A DNA stretch of 64,000 nt from JAVHLK01 sp043806215 (GCA_043806215.1 JAZDHD010000402.1:10140-74139), one strand, 5' to 3'. Positions 1 through 8,760 are shown, counted from the stretch's first letter. Numbers and translations are program-made. The notes: generated by a model from the sequence alone, not told the origin.

Positions 1-1
1 G

Positions 2-1594
2 GACCTCATAGAATCCGAAAGACGTTTTCGAGAGATTCTCGAAAATGTACGCCTTGTGGCATTGTGCCTGGACCCTCAAGGAAACATCACTTTCTGTAAT
101 GACTTTTTTCTGGAAACAACGGGCCGCAAGAGAGAAGAAGTTCTCGGAAGGAACTGGTTCGACCTCCTTGAAACGGAAAACTGGAAGGAGAGGCCGAAAC
201 GGTGGAACATTCCGTCCGCGTACGAGCGAATCCGGCAGAACAACGAACAGATGCTGCCCACAAGAAACGGCGACCTCCGCTGCATACGTTGGAACACGAC
301 CATATTCCTTCGAGATCGGCATGGGAATGTCGTTGGCCTGGCGAGCATCGGTGAAGACATTACCGAACGGAAGCGGGCAAACGAACTGCTTCTACGTACG
401 GAACGGTTGAAGGCCGTCGGCGACATGGCGGCCGGAACGGCCCATAACTTCAACAACTTTCTCCAGATCGTCAGCGCAAGATGCTCAATCGCCCAGAAGC
501 TTCTTGAATCGGGAGACACCGCCCAAGCACGGGCAACAATAGAACAGATATCCAGGACGGGCGATATGGCCGCCGAGATGATAAAGCGCCTCTTGGATTT
601 TTCCAAGAGAGGAGATGAGACTGCGGCAAGAGACTCCGAGGTGTTCGACCTCTCTCACACCGTGACACAGGTTGTCGAGATGACCAAGCCTTGGTGGAAA
701 AGCGACGCGGAGAAAGCGGGAATCACCGTCTCCCTGAAAACCGAACTAGGATCCGGGTGTCTTGTGAGGGGCAGGGAAAGCGAATTGTTCGAGGTTGCCG
801 TCAACCTTGTAAAGAATGCCGTGGAAGCCTGTCGCGACGGCGGGGAAATGAGGGTTGACGTGTTTGCCGAAGCGGATCTCGTAGTCTTGCGCGTTCAAGA
901 TAACGGTGTTGGAATACATGAGGCCAATCTCGGGAAGGTTTTTCAACCTTTCTGGACCACCAAGGGCTTTCAGGGAACCGGCATGGGACTCTCCAGCTCG
1001 TACGGCATCGTCACACGGCATGGAGGGGAGATATCCGTCGAGAGTGTCGAAGGGAGTGGGGCAACCTTCATCGTGAAACTACCTAGAGCTTCGAGCCGGA
1101 CGATCTCGCGGACTCCGACCGCTTTCCAATTGCCCGATGTGCGTCTTCGAATCCTTCTCATCGACGATGACGAAACCCTGATCACAACTATTGGGGAAGG
1201 TCTCGTCCTGCACGGGCAAGAGGTCCTCACGGCAACCTCCGGCCGCAAGGCGCTGGCCATTCTCGACAAGAACACCGTTGACGTGGTCATCTGCGACTTG
1301 GGGATGGAAGAAATGAACGGGTGGGAAATAGGCGGGGCCGTCCATGAGACCTGTCTTCAGAAGAGAATACCGAAGCCGCCTTTCATACTTCTAACCGGAT
1401 GGGGATCGCAGGTTTCGGAACAAAGTGCCTATCGATTCTCTGTTGACATGATCGTTTCCAAACCGGTCTCGGTCCTCACGTTGTTGGAAAAGGTCATGGA
1501 AGCTCTCGACAATGCGGGGTCCGACTCGTGTCATCCGACGAGAGCAGCCGTGCCGATGCGCTGCACGCGAGTTTCCGGCAAAGAGTATCAGTGA
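2..1594 (+). CDS. PAS sensor histidine kinase with C-terminal receiver, 5' truncated
   Basis: Hybrid two-component sensor. The frame is open to the left edge, and the residues before the first possible start (GTG at 56) already read as the beginning of a PAS domain (ERRFREILENV), so the true start lies outside the window. Counting from GTG 56: PAS to about residue 108, ending in the usual DITERK; phosphoacceptor His130 in GTAHNFNN; N box NLVKNAVEA; G boxes DNGVGI and GTGMGLS; then a receiver from about residue 365 with acidic cluster IDDDE, phosphoacceptor Asp in VVICDLGME and Lys in SKP. No membrane segment is seen, so it is probably cytoplasmic, with its signal unknown. Receiver-terminated kinases normally pass phosphate to a separate Hpt or receiver protein, and none is next to it. 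Confidence 0.93.
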   Translation, partial: DLIESERRFREILENVRLVALCLDPQGNITFCNDFFLETTGRKREEVLGRNWFDLLETENWKERPKRWNIPSAYERIRQNNEQMLPTRNGDLRCIRWNTTIFLRDRHGNVVGLASIGEDITERKRANELLLRTERLKAVGDMAAGTAHNFNNFLQIVSARCSIAQKLLESGDTAQARATIEQISRTGDMAAEMIKRLLDFSKRGDETAARDSEVFDLSHTVTQVVEMTKPWWKSDAEKAGITVSLKTELGSGCLVRGRESELFEVAVNLVKNAVEACRDGGEMRVDVFAEADLVVLRVQDNGVGIHEANLGKVFQPFWTTKGFQGTGMGLSSSYGIVTRHGGEISVESVEGSGATFIVKLPRASSRTISRTPTAFQLPDVRLRILLIDDDETLITTIGEGLVLHGQEVLTATSGRKALAILDKNTVDVVICDLGMEEMNGWEIGGAVHETCLQKRIPKPPFILLTGWGSQVSEQSAYRFSVDMIVSKPVSVLTLLEKVMEALDNAGSDSCHPTRAAVPMRCTRVSGKEYQ

Positions 1595-1635
1595 GATTCC
1601 GAGGATGACGTGCCGAACAAAGACACGTACGTGCC

Positions 1636-2082
1636 CTACCCTTTCCTCGAGTTCATGATCGTTTCGTACGATTCGTGGACTTCCCTGAATCTCTTGTTGG
1701 CCGCGTCCCTCAAATAATCGGGAAGATCTTTGGGAAGACTGTCGACGTGACACTCCTTGATGATGGCTCTGTATCTCCGTTTGATCTCGGCATCGGAATC
1801 GGATGCCTTGCAGCCCAGGATCCTGTATGCCTCCGCGAGGCCGTCCGGCGGGCGGGAGGACTGTGAAGAGCGGCCCCCGTTCCCGCCGGAACGACCGCTT
1901 TCCCGCTCTTGGTACGCGATGCGGCATGAAACACAAAAACCATCCTCCATAATCTCAGGAGGAAACGATCTACCGCACACCAGGCATTGCTCCCTCGGCC
2001 GGGGCCCTTCAGCCGGCGTTGCAAATCCCCCGGCTATTGCCTTGGCAATGAGCTTCTTCGCATAGGTTACCCAGAAGGCCAT
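1636..2082 (-). CDS. J-domain-like protein with N-terminal zinc ribbon and HVD in place of HPD
   Basis: A 148-residue protein. Residues 33-53 carry two CxxC pairs (C33, C36, C50, C53) typical of a small zinc ribbon. After a Gly/Ser-rich linker, residues 84-145 follow the J-domain pattern: AYRILGC, then the helix II segment IKRRYRAIIKECH, a loop, and a final helix FREVHESYETI. The signature HPD, needed to stimulate Hsp70 ATPase, reads H112-V113-D114. It is therefore J-like, and co-chaperone activity cannot be assumed. The start has a GGAG ribosome site seven bases upstream. It is last in a four-gene same-strand set behind the PspA-like gene, separated by a repeat-filled gap of about 300 bases. 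Confidence 0.75.
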   Translation of the reverse strand: MAFWVTYAKKLIAKAIAGGFATPAEGPRPREQCLVCGRSFPPEIMEDGFCVSCRIAYQERESGRSGGNGGRSSQSSRPPDGLAEAYRILGCKASDSDAEIKRRYRAIIKECHVDSLPKDLPDYLRDAANKRFREVHESYETIMNSRKG

Positions 2083-2381
2083 TCCCGTTCTCCGCTTTCA
2101 GGAACAGATCCAATTTCGATGGGGCAGTCGCCTGGGACTGTCCTATTACCTTGTCCGGTGGGAGGGGCGTCTCGCCTGTCCCCAGACCGTACGGGTCAAA
2201 GACCGGGCAGAGCCCGGAAAACAGGCGTTCCCAGGCGGAGCCTGGGAACGAGAAGAACCGTGGGACGGGCGTCCCTGCCCGTCATCTTCAGGCCGGGGTT
2301 CGGGACAAGCAGACCGGTTCCCGGCCTACACCGGGAAGACGGCTCCGATTGTGCGACCATACCTATGAGATCGAGCACCTA
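2083..2381. repeat. GC-rich mosaic intergenic repeat
   Basis: No gene is seen here. The stretch is built of short palindromic words that recur elsewhere in the window: a gaccgggcagagcccgg word, ttcccaggcggagcctggg (also near 30670, 38060 and 38780), gggacgggcgtccctgccc (also at 10260) and, at the right side near 2347, gtgcgaccatacctatg, a diverged copy of the terminal motif described for the other elements. The left terminus is not clear. Confidence 0.6.
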
Positions 2382-3167
2382 CTATCTCTTCAGGGCCGCC
2401 AGCCGATCCGACACACTTGGCCGGAGCTGCAACGGAGAGTCACCAGAAACTGCCTTCAGAGCCGCTGCAACGTTGGAATCCTCGCTGTCGTGTTCGGGGC
2501 TCAACAGCTTTGCCTTCATGTCCGATGCCGCTGCTTTTGCCCGCGCTTCTTCTGCGGCCATATTCATGCCGGCCAGCGCTATCCCGAGATCGGATGCGTC
2601 TTTTCGCAAACCGGCAAGCTTCTCGGCCTTCGCTGCCTTCGCCGCGGCCTTCACCTCTTGCATCTTTGCTCTTTCCATATCGCGCTTGGCACGTTCGAGC
2701 GTCTCCCGGGCCGTCTTCACCTTCTCCGCGGTGATTCTCGCCACTTCCATGAGCTCGTTATAAAATTCCTTCGCCTCGACGGCCTCCCGGACTTCCCGCT
2801 CAAGCTCGGGTTTGAGCTTCTCCAGATCGTCAACGAGCCTGCTAATGCTGGATTCCAAGTCCGAAGCCTTTGCCGCGTTGCCGCCGGACTGAGCTTCCAG
2901 CATCTGTGATTCAAGCATCTGGGCTGCCGCGAGATGACGGTCATAGTTCTTTTGCGCAGCGTCGGCCTCTTTCTGTTCCTTGTCGAATTGCATTTTTGCC
3001 TTACCCGCTTCGCGAGTTATCTTGTCCAGTTCTCCGATCATGGACTCGATTTCAGCCTCGGTTGCCGTTTCCGGATCCCAAGCCACGATGCTGCGGGTGA
3101 TGCTCTCGCCGATACTCCCAATCTGCTTCTTTCCAAAAGTCGCAACAAAACCGAAAAGACCAGCCAT
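2382..3167 (-). CDS. PspA/IM30-family coiled-coil protein (YjfJ-like)
   Basis: A 261-residue, mostly helical, highly charged protein with long heptad-like stretches (about residues 35-190) and no signal peptide or membrane span. This is the pattern of PspA/IM30 (ESCRT-III-like) proteins, which bind membrane surfaces under stress. The assignment is strengthened by the adjacent DUF2491 gene: in Escherichia coli the PspA-like yjfJ and the DUF2491 gene yjfK are also neighbours. ATG 3167 is chosen over the TTG six bases upstream because a GGGAGG site sits seven bases before it. It probably belongs to one transcript with the DUF2491 and TAXI genes. The cargo or stress signal is unknown. Confidence 0.72.
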   Translation of the reverse strand: MAGLFGFVATFGKKQIGSIGESITRSIVAWDPETATEAEIESMIGELDKITREAGKAKMQFDKEQKEADAAQKNYDRHLAAAQMLESQMLEAQSGGNAAKASDLESSISRLVDDLEKLKPELEREVREAVEAKEFYNELMEVARITAEKVKTARETLERAKRDMERAKMQEVKAAAKAAKAEKLAGLRKDASDLGIALAGMNMAAEEARAKAAASDMKAKLLSPEHDSEDSNVAAALKAVSGDSPLQLRPSVSDRLAALKR

Positions 3168-3198
3168 ATCCAAACCTCCCTGTCTCTATTTCCACTCT

Positions 3199-3912
3199 CT
3201 AATAGACCACGAGCGATCCCGGGTCTATCTCGATCCCTACCATGATCTGAATTGCCGCGCCGTCGTCTTCTTCCACCGCCGACAACAACAGGTATTCATC
3301 CACGCGTTCGTTGACATGACGACCATACAACATGGACCGATACTTGATGGACTCCCGGTGAGCTCCCTCCGGGTCGTGATAAACCGTTTCCTCGAATTCA
3401 AGAGGCAGTACTCGGTCGATCTGCCCGGTGCCGCTACGGCCGCCGGACCATACGCGGTTGTACAAGATCTCATCTTTTGTCTGAAACGCGTCCAATCCTA
3501 TGGAACCGTCCTGGGGGCTTAACCAGAAGTCCCAGTCGGCCACGGTTTCCGGATACACCTCGTCCAGCGGCATAAAGAGTTTGCATTCCTCGATCCGGTT
3601 GTTCCTATCGGCTGCAATTTGCAGCGTATAAATGTCCGAATCCGCCTCCAGATAGAACCTGTGAACTCCGCTCCCCCCGAGGTCGAACTTGCCGCACGCT
3701 GCAATAGGATTCCTCGTCCCTGGATGCTTGATCTTGAGATCGTCGCCTCCCAGGACGAAATCGACAATCGGCACCTCCACCATGCCGCTGATTCTCAGTC
3801 CCAGTGGAAGGTCCTTGTCGATCCTCTCAGTCTTCGACTCCCGGAAAGCGGTTGAATACTCGTTGGCCTTTTTCTGCCAAATGCGCTTCAGGAGTCCCCA
3901 ATTACTGGCCAT
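3199..3912 (-). CDS. DUF2491 family protein (YjfK-like)
   Basis: A 237-residue soluble protein recognised as the DUF2491/YjfK type by its overall sequence (LPLGLRISGMVEVP near the start, then an RFYLEA and a DWDFWLSP segment) and by its position beside a PspA-like gene, as in the enterobacterial yjfIJK arrangement. The biochemical function of the family is not known to me. ATG 3912 is used because AAAGGAG lies five bases upstream; the GTG two codons earlier has no better site. It lies 31 bases upstream of the PspA-like gene, which suggests co-transcription. No catalytic motif is evident. Confidence 0.72.
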   Translation of the reverse strand: MASNWGLLKRIWQKKANEYSTAFRESKTERIDKDLPLGLRISGMVEVPIVDFVLGGDDLKIKHPGTRNPIAACGKFDLGGSGVHRFYLEADSDIYTLQIAADRNNRIEECKLFMPLDEVYPETVADWDFWLSPQDGSIGLDAFQTKDEILYNRVWSGGRSGTGQIDRVLPLEFEETVYHDPEGAHRESIKYRSMLYGRHVNERVDEYLLLSAVEEDDGAAIQIMVGIEIDPGSLVVY

Positions 3913-3962
3913 AGTCACTCCTTTACTCCAAGTAATTGCGAGTTATCCATTCTCGGATGCAC

Positions 3963-6281
3963 CTATTCTCCGTGAACCAGTTTCAGCATGACGGGCTGAA
4001 CATCCTTGACCGCCATCGTGAGGGAGTCAAAGACATGAGGCCCGTTTTTCTTTACCCAATCGGTTCCGACGGTCAGTACGGCCTTGACTGCCAAGGTCTC
4101 CACTTTGGAACTGAATATGATGCCTTTCTGGAGGTTGGGATACGTCTTCTTCCCAATGGTGATGAACGTGTAGATGCGGTTCCCGTGCTGGTCCTTCTTG
4201 TCGTTGAAATCCCAGTCATCGACCTCCGCAAGGCGCAACTTACCGCTCTTCTCGGTGTATTTCTCCGCCGCCTTGAGCAGAGGGCTGTTGAGCCCCCCCA
4301 CAAAGAGCATCAAGGCCTTGGGGTCCGTTGCAACATTGGCGAGCGCTGTTTTGTAGTCTGCGTGCTTGACCGGGATTTTCGCGTACGCACTATCCTGTCC
4401 GCAGAGTTCCTGCCACGTAGCGGCCGTCCCCGATCCCTTGGGCCCCACGTAAATGTAGTTCTTCTTCGCGTCGATGTCTTTGACGCTCTTTATGCCCGCG
4501 GACCGGTTGGCAATCAATTGAATCGCCTCTTCATAGAGGACCGTCTGCTCGGTCTCCTTATCGGGTATCTTCGTCAGCAGGTCCGACTGTACCAAGGCGG
4601 CGTCGGCTTTCCCGTTCCTGAGCAGGTCTACATTCTCAAGCGACCCCTCCGTGATGATAACCTCCACGTCGAGATCGCCGGCAGCCTTTTTCAGAAGCCT
4701 TCCAAATTCATAGTACATGCCGCCCCTTTGACCCGTAGCCAGGCGAAGTACCGATTTTTTCTTGGATTTAGCCGCAAGGACGGCTGAGGATACGGCAAGT
4801 TCGGGCGGAACGCCGTCGGGGAGATACGCGGGATCAACCTTGACTCCCTGGGCCTTCATCGCGGCCACTTGTTTGTCCATTTCCGCCAGCTGTTTACGCA
4901 GTTCCCCATCGGTCTTGGCCTGCTCTTCCGCCTGGCGCCGCCACTGCAAATACCCCGGATCGTTCTGGTGATGATACGCGAACGCCGCTGAATTGGGCCG
5001 GTTTGCCAGCGAAAGCATGCCGTACAGAAACGCTGCATCCCACAAGCCAAAAGAGGAAGGCCCTCCATACATCCTCGAGGAGTGGCCCACCCCTTGGTTG
5101 CGCCAGTAGTCGTCCCGTTGACGGTAGTGATCCTGGTGGCTGAACCCCGGATTCGCGCCCGCCTTGCCGTAGATCGGGTTGTCGGCATACTTCCGATCGT
5201 CGAAGTCTTGGGTCCCGGACTTCTTGAACTTGGACTGCTCCGCCTGGTAGGCCGCCAGCGAGTCCTTGGACCTTTGCTTCCTGGAGTTCTCAATCACCTG
5301 CCTGTCGAAAGCACTTCCAACAGCCGCTCCACCGACACCGGCAGCGGCCGCGCTCCTCTTGCGGGACAACGTTCCGGAGGAGTCATCCGAGGACTTCGTC
5401 TCACCGGCCTCGGTCTTCGCTCTTGACGTGAAGCGGCCTCTTGAGTCCCGAGGTTGTGCATGTGCCCGGTCTATCTTGCCGATGACATCGTCGACCGGTC
5501 TCGGGCCCGTCGAGCTCGACTTCTCGCCCTGATACCCGGAAAGCGACCTCTTTGCCCTTTCCTTCGCAGCGCCTTCGGACACGGACCTGTCGAACTTACT
5601 GCCGCCGGAGAATGTGCCGGCCGCGGTTCCATCGCCTTCCCCCGGTTTCGCGTATCCTGACGCGGAGCTCGCCCCGGGCCTATCCTGCTGCGCTCCGGCC
5701 GTAGACGACCGGCCGGCTCCCGGCTTGGCATAGCCTCCCGAAGGCGTGGACGCGCCCTCCCCGCGGGCCGCAGTTCCGGCCCGGTCCGCATCATACGTTG
5801 AAAGCGAACTCTTTGCCTTGTCTTTCCGGAGCTTATCCGCGATCTTCTGGTCGAGCGCGGACCCGCCCGTAAACCTCCCGCCCTGATCCGCGGCAGACGA
5901 CCCCGGTTTCGAGTACCCCGGCGGGGGTGTCTTCTCAGGGCTCGCAGGCTGAAAACCCGTTCCGCCCAGGCCCGTTGCACCGGGCTTCGAGTATCCGGCG
6001 GAAGACTTCGCATCCGGAACCGGTTTCGCGGTGGTGCCCGGGACCGGCTTGGAATATCCGGAGACGGAGGTCTTGGTCTGGGAAGTGCCGAATATCCCGC
6101 CGCCCGACCGCTGCCCCCATACCGATTGGCTCGGCTTTGAATACGACCCGGAGCTACTCCAACCCTTCGAGTATCCTCCCGACCTGCTCCGTGCATCGAC
6201 CTCCGACGAGAACATCGCCGGATAGGCCGCGACCAGTGACAAGGACACTGCAACCGAAAGAAAGCGTTTTGCCAAGCTCAC
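3963..6281 (-). CDS. Orphan TAXI-family solute-binding protein with long repetitive N-terminus
   Basis: A 772-residue exported protein. Residues 1-30 are a signal peptide. Residues 35-355 are low-complexity Gly/Ser/Pro sequence with repeated GYSKP/GYAKP pentapeptides and three copies of a basic helical unit (about 141-168, 228-253, 323-349; pattern S-x-F/L-D..R/K..KxSLxxY). A charged helix follows (445-475). Residues 510-772 are a TAXI/TRAP-type periplasmic binding domain (LATGQRGGMYYEFG, ALVQSDLL, YVGPKGSGTA). TAXI proteins normally deliver substrates to TRAP membrane subunits; none lies nearby, so this looks like a surface-attached sensor or scaffold rather than a transporter part (inference). 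The GTG start has AAGGAGG seven bases upstream. First gene of the set with DUF2491 and PspA-like genes. Confidence 0.82.
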   Translation of the reverse strand: MSLAKRFLSVAVSLSLVAAYPAMFSSEVDARSRSGGYSKGWSSSGSYSKPSQSVWGQRSGGGIFGTSQTKTSVSGYSKPVPGTTAKPVPDAKSSAGYSKPGATGLGGTGFQPASPEKTPPPGYSKPGSSAADQGGRFTGGSALDQKIADKLRKDKAKSSLSTYDADRAGTAARGEGASTPSGGYAKPGAGRSSTAGAQQDRPGASSASGYAKPGEGDGTAAGTFSGGSKFDRSVSEGAAKERAKRSLSGYQGEKSSSTGPRPVDDVIGKIDRAHAQPRDSRGRFTSRAKTEAGETKSSDDSSGTLSRKRSAAAAGVGGAAVGSAFDRQVIENSRKQRSKDSLAAYQAEQSKFKKSGTQDFDDRKYADNPIYGKAGANPGFSHQDHYRQRDDYWRNQGVGHSSRMYGGPSSFGLWDAAFLYGMLSLANRPNSAAFAYHHQNDPGYLQWRRQAEEQAKTDGELRKQLAEMDKQVAAMKAQGVKVDPAYLPDGVPPELAVSSAVLAAKSKKKSVLRLATGQRGGMYYEFGRLLKKAAGDLDVEVIITEGSLENVDLLRNGKADAALVQSDLLTKIPDKETEQTVLYEEAIQLIANRSAGIKSVKDIDAKKNYIYVGPKGSGTAATWQELCGQDSAYAKIPVKHADYKTALANVATDPKALMLFVGGLNSPLLKAAEKYTEKSGKLRLAEVDDWDFNDKKDQHGNRIYTFITIGKKTYPNLQKGIIFSSKVETLAVKAVLTVGTDWVKKNGPHVFDSLTMAVKDVQPVMLKLVHGE

Positions 6282-6683
6282 TGATTCCTCCTTGGTTTTC
6301 CGTTGCCTTTCAAAGGCTTTCCCGTCGTGTGAGTCGGGTTGACGCCGAATGAACGCCCCCCGGCATACTGCACCGTGCAGTCAATCTCAATTCGCAAACC
6401 ATCCGGTGAACTGGATATGATCCTGCAGTGCCGTATTCTCAAGGCGCTATAATTATTTGAAATGAATAAAAAATACGATGTCGTCTACGGCCGCCTTGGT
6501 CACCTGCACTTCATAAAAGCCCATCCCGAATAACCCCTCGTTTCTGCATTCTCTGCTTCAATGAATGCTCCTTCAAGCCTAATCGTTCAAGGGTTTGATG
6601 TCAAGACACGGCGGACGGGGTTTACGCCGCCGGCTTCGCCTCCAATCGGCAATTGTCTCTCATGCCAAGGGTTCACCAAGCAA
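6282..6683. other. Gene-free upstream region of the TAXI operon
   Basis: About 400 bases with no supported gene. It should hold the promoter of the minus-strand TAXI gene, but no convincing -35/-10 pair stands out. The part near 6440-6480 is the most AT-rich. Short plus-strand frames here have no ribosome site or recognisable protein. Confidence 0.4.
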
Positions 6684-6982
6684 GTGCTTCATTTCATAAG
6701 TTCGGTCACACATTGTCGTCTCATTGCCATGTTGGGTGCCGGCAAGAATAATATCCGGGCATCCCGCGCGGAACGCGGGACCGGGCTACGAAGGACTGTC
6801 ATGAGGCCTTATACCTGTTTTGTGGGGTCCCGCGGAACGCGGGATGCCCGTCATCTTCAAGGGCGGGCGTCCAGCCCGTCTCCCCGGCGAAGGCCGGGGT
6901 CCAAGAAAGAAGACTGGATCCCGGCCTTCGCCGGGATGACGGCTCATGTTGTGCGACCGTACTTGTGCCATAGAACACCAAG
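6684..6982. repeat. MITE-like mosaic element reaching into the DUF523 3' end
   Basis: Left end gtgcttcatttcataag with ttcggtcacacatt; right end gtgcgaccgtacttgtgcc followed by atagaacac, an imperfect inverted counterpart. The interior holds the same palindromic words as other copies (cgcggaacgcggga, gggcgggcgtccagcccg, ccggcgaaggccgggg). The right end overlaps the last nine codons and stop of the DUF523 gene. Confidence 0.6.
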
Positions 6983-7423
6983 GGAATCTTCTTCCGTCAG
7001 AATGGGAATGCCGTAACGCCTGACCAGAGCGGTGGCTACGCCGCAACCGGGCTGCTTTTCGCCCTCGATGTCGACCCTGCGGACACCGCAGGAGGGACTA
7101 CCCTCCTTGAACAGAATGAATCGAGGGGCCGTCAGTTGCACTACCCGGTCAACCTCTTGGGCTCCACGCACAAAACAGGCAGTGCAATCCCTGCCTGTTT
7201 GATCCATGATCTTGGCAGTACCCTCCAAGACCCGGAAACCGTCCCCTCCTACGAAACGGCAGATCGGCCGGGGAATGCCCAGGCCGCCAAGCACCTCCGG
7301 GCAGACAGGCACCACTATCAGGCGCTCCGTGAGTTCCGCCAATCGTGGATAGGTGTGTGCCCGGCCGTCGTAGCGGGTACGCAAACCCGCCAGGCAGGCA
7401 CTCATGAGGATCGTTTCACGCAT
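6944..7423 (-). CDS. DUF523 family protein
   Basis: A 159-residue cytoplasmic protein of the DUF523 type. Visible signatures are SACLAGLRTRYDG at the N-terminus, a VPVCPEVLGGLGIPR segment and KEGSPSCG in the middle, together carrying the conserved Cys residues of the family. Its reaction is not established as far as I know. The ATG overlaps the stop of a possible small frame upstream (ATGCGTGA). The C-terminal residues LWHKYGRTT and the stop codon are encoded inside the inverted-repeat end of a MITE-like element, so the C-terminus may have been altered by that insertion. Confidence 0.85.
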   Translation of the reverse strand: MRETILMSACLAGLRTRYDGRAHTYPRLAELTERLIVVPVCPEVLGGLGIPRPICRFVGGDGFRVLEGTAKIMDQTGRDCTACFVRGAQEVDRVVQLTAPRFILFKEGSPSCGVRRVDIEGEKQPGCGVATALVRRYGIPILTEEDSLGVLWHKYGRTT

Positions 7424-7508
7424 TGTCGTCTGTCAAGCCTTGCTTTATTCCCTGTATCAGCCGTTCGTGCCGATGTTTCTCCACCAATTGTTCGGTCCAT
7501 CCGTCCAT
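7416..7508 (-). CDS. Possible small protein between purM and DUF523
   Basis: A 30-codon frame starting MDGWTEQLVEKH, with AGGAG nine bases before the ATG. Its TGA overlaps the DUF523 start (ATGCGTGA), the usual sign of translational coupling. In the same frame a TTG at 7571, overlapping the purM stop, would extend it to 51 residues (adding a segment with RYLIAAAFPETG). I do not recognise it. It could be a real small protein or simply a translated leader that feeds ribosomes to DUF523. Confidence 0.35.
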   Translation of the reverse strand: MDGWTEQLVEKHRHERLIQGIKQGLTDDNA

Positions 7509-7563
7509 GAACACTTCTCCTGTCTCGGGAAAGGCGGCCGCGATGAGGTACCGTACTCTTGCA

Positions 7564-8607
7564 TCACACAAACACCACGGCCTTTTCGGGATCCGTCCGG
7601 GCTCTGATTTCCCCGATAACCCACGCTTTCAGCCCGCTTCCGCCAAGCCTCTCCAGCACGTCCTCCGTGTAATCGGGGGGTACGATCACCACGTAGCCGA
7701 TTCCCATATTGAACGTCCGATGCATTTCATGGTCATCCAACCCTGCTTCTCTTCGTAGGACATGGAATATGCGCGGGACATCCCACGAGCCGTTCCGTAT
7801 ATACACGGAACAATCCGACGGCAATATCCGGGGCAGGTTGCCCACGAAGCCTCCGCCGGTAATATGAGCCATGCCCCGGACGGGAACGTGTGCGCAGAGA
7901 TCCAGGACGGGCTTGACGTAGATGGCGGTGGGAATAAGAAGCTCTTCGCCGAGCGGTTTGCCGATTTCCGCGATACGGCTGTCCACCGTGTAGCCCTTCA
8001 CCTCCAAGAGGACCTTCCTCACCAGGCTGAATCCGTTGCTGTGCAGTCCCGACGACGCAATACCGATCACCGTGTCGGCCGGTTTGACCGCGGATCCGTC
8101 GATAACCTTGGGCCTGTCCACGATTCCCACACAAAAGCCGGCGAGATCGTATTCCCCCGGAGGGTAGAAATCCGGCATCTCCGCGGTTTCTCCTCCGATA
8201 AGTGCGCACCCCGCGTCCTCACAGCCGTCCGCAATACCTGAAATTACGGACCGGACCGTGTCCGGCTCGATAGACCCTGTTGCAAAATAGTCCAGAAAAA
8301 AGAGCGGCTCGGCTCCGGTAACCAGCAGGTCGTTCACGTTCATGGCCACCAGGTCTCTCCCCACGGTGTGGTGAACGCCCATGAGAAAAGCGATCTTCAG
8401 CTTGGTTCCCACCCCGTCGGTCGCGGACACGAGCAAAGGGTCCTCGTACCGGCGCCAATCCGGACGGAACAACGCGGCAAACCCGCCCATTTTCCCTGTA
8501 ACTTCAGGCCTGAACGTGGCCTTGATGCGCTCCGACAAGGAGCCGATTACCTTGTCGGCCAACTCGATGTCGACGCCTGAATCCTTGTAGGTGATCTTCT
8601 CGGACAT
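7564..8607 (-). CDS. purM: Phosphoribosylformylglycinamidine cyclo-ligase (AIR synthetase)
   Basis: Converts FGAM and ATP to aminoimidazole ribotide in purine synthesis. The 347 residues match the usual length. Visible PurM signatures are the N-terminal YKDSGVDIE, GFAALFR, DGVGTKLKIA, AMNVNDLLVTGAEPLFFLDY, GGETAEMPDFY and HITGGGFVGNLPR. The ATG has an AAGGAT site. It is not beside other purine genes; downstream on the same strand comes DUF523, and an mtaD-type deaminase lies upstream across a repeat-bearing gap. Confidence 0.97.
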   Translation of the reverse strand: MSEKITYKDSGVDIELADKVIGSLSERIKATFRPEVTGKMGGFAALFRPDWRRYEDPLLVSATDGVGTKLKIAFLMGVHHTVGRDLVAMNVNDLLVTGAEPLFFLDYFATGSIEPDTVRSVISGIADGCEDAGCALIGGETAEMPDFYPPGEYDLAGFCVGIVDRPKVIDGSAVKPADTVIGIASSGLHSNGFSLVRKVLLEVKGYTVDSRIAEIGKPLGEELLIPTAIYVKPVLDLCAHVPVRGMAHITGGGFVGNLPRILPSDCSVYIRNGSWDVPRIFHVLRREAGLDDHEMHRTFNMGIGYVVIVPPDYTEDVLERLGGSGLKAWVIGEIRARTDPEKAVVFV

Positions 8608-8624
8608 AGTTTATCCTTTAGCTC

Positions 8625-8760
8625 TGCCGGCACTATGTGCACGGTTCCATACATACGGCGACATATTGGGTTCCGTCCTCCCGGCGTAGGCCGGTCTTGG
8701 TAGGGGCGACCGGCGGTCGCCCGCGGGCGAATACCATTCGCCCCTACACCTCGACCGATG
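8625..8760. repeat. Partial mosaic repeat between mtaD and purM
   Basis: Contains the left-end type motif ccatacatacggcgacata and the nested palindrome taggggcgaccggcggtcgcccgcgggcgaat..attcgcccctac in pieces, words shared with the elements at 30718 and 38990. No matching right terminus is seen. It probably separates the mtaD and purM transcripts and may form a strong hairpin in RNA. Confidence 0.55.

Noticed and set aside
5471..6253. 260-codon frame antiparallel-offset to the TAXI gene (Arg/Pro-rich)
   Set aside because: It is a shadow on the same strand produced by the Gly/Ser/Pro repeats of the real gene.
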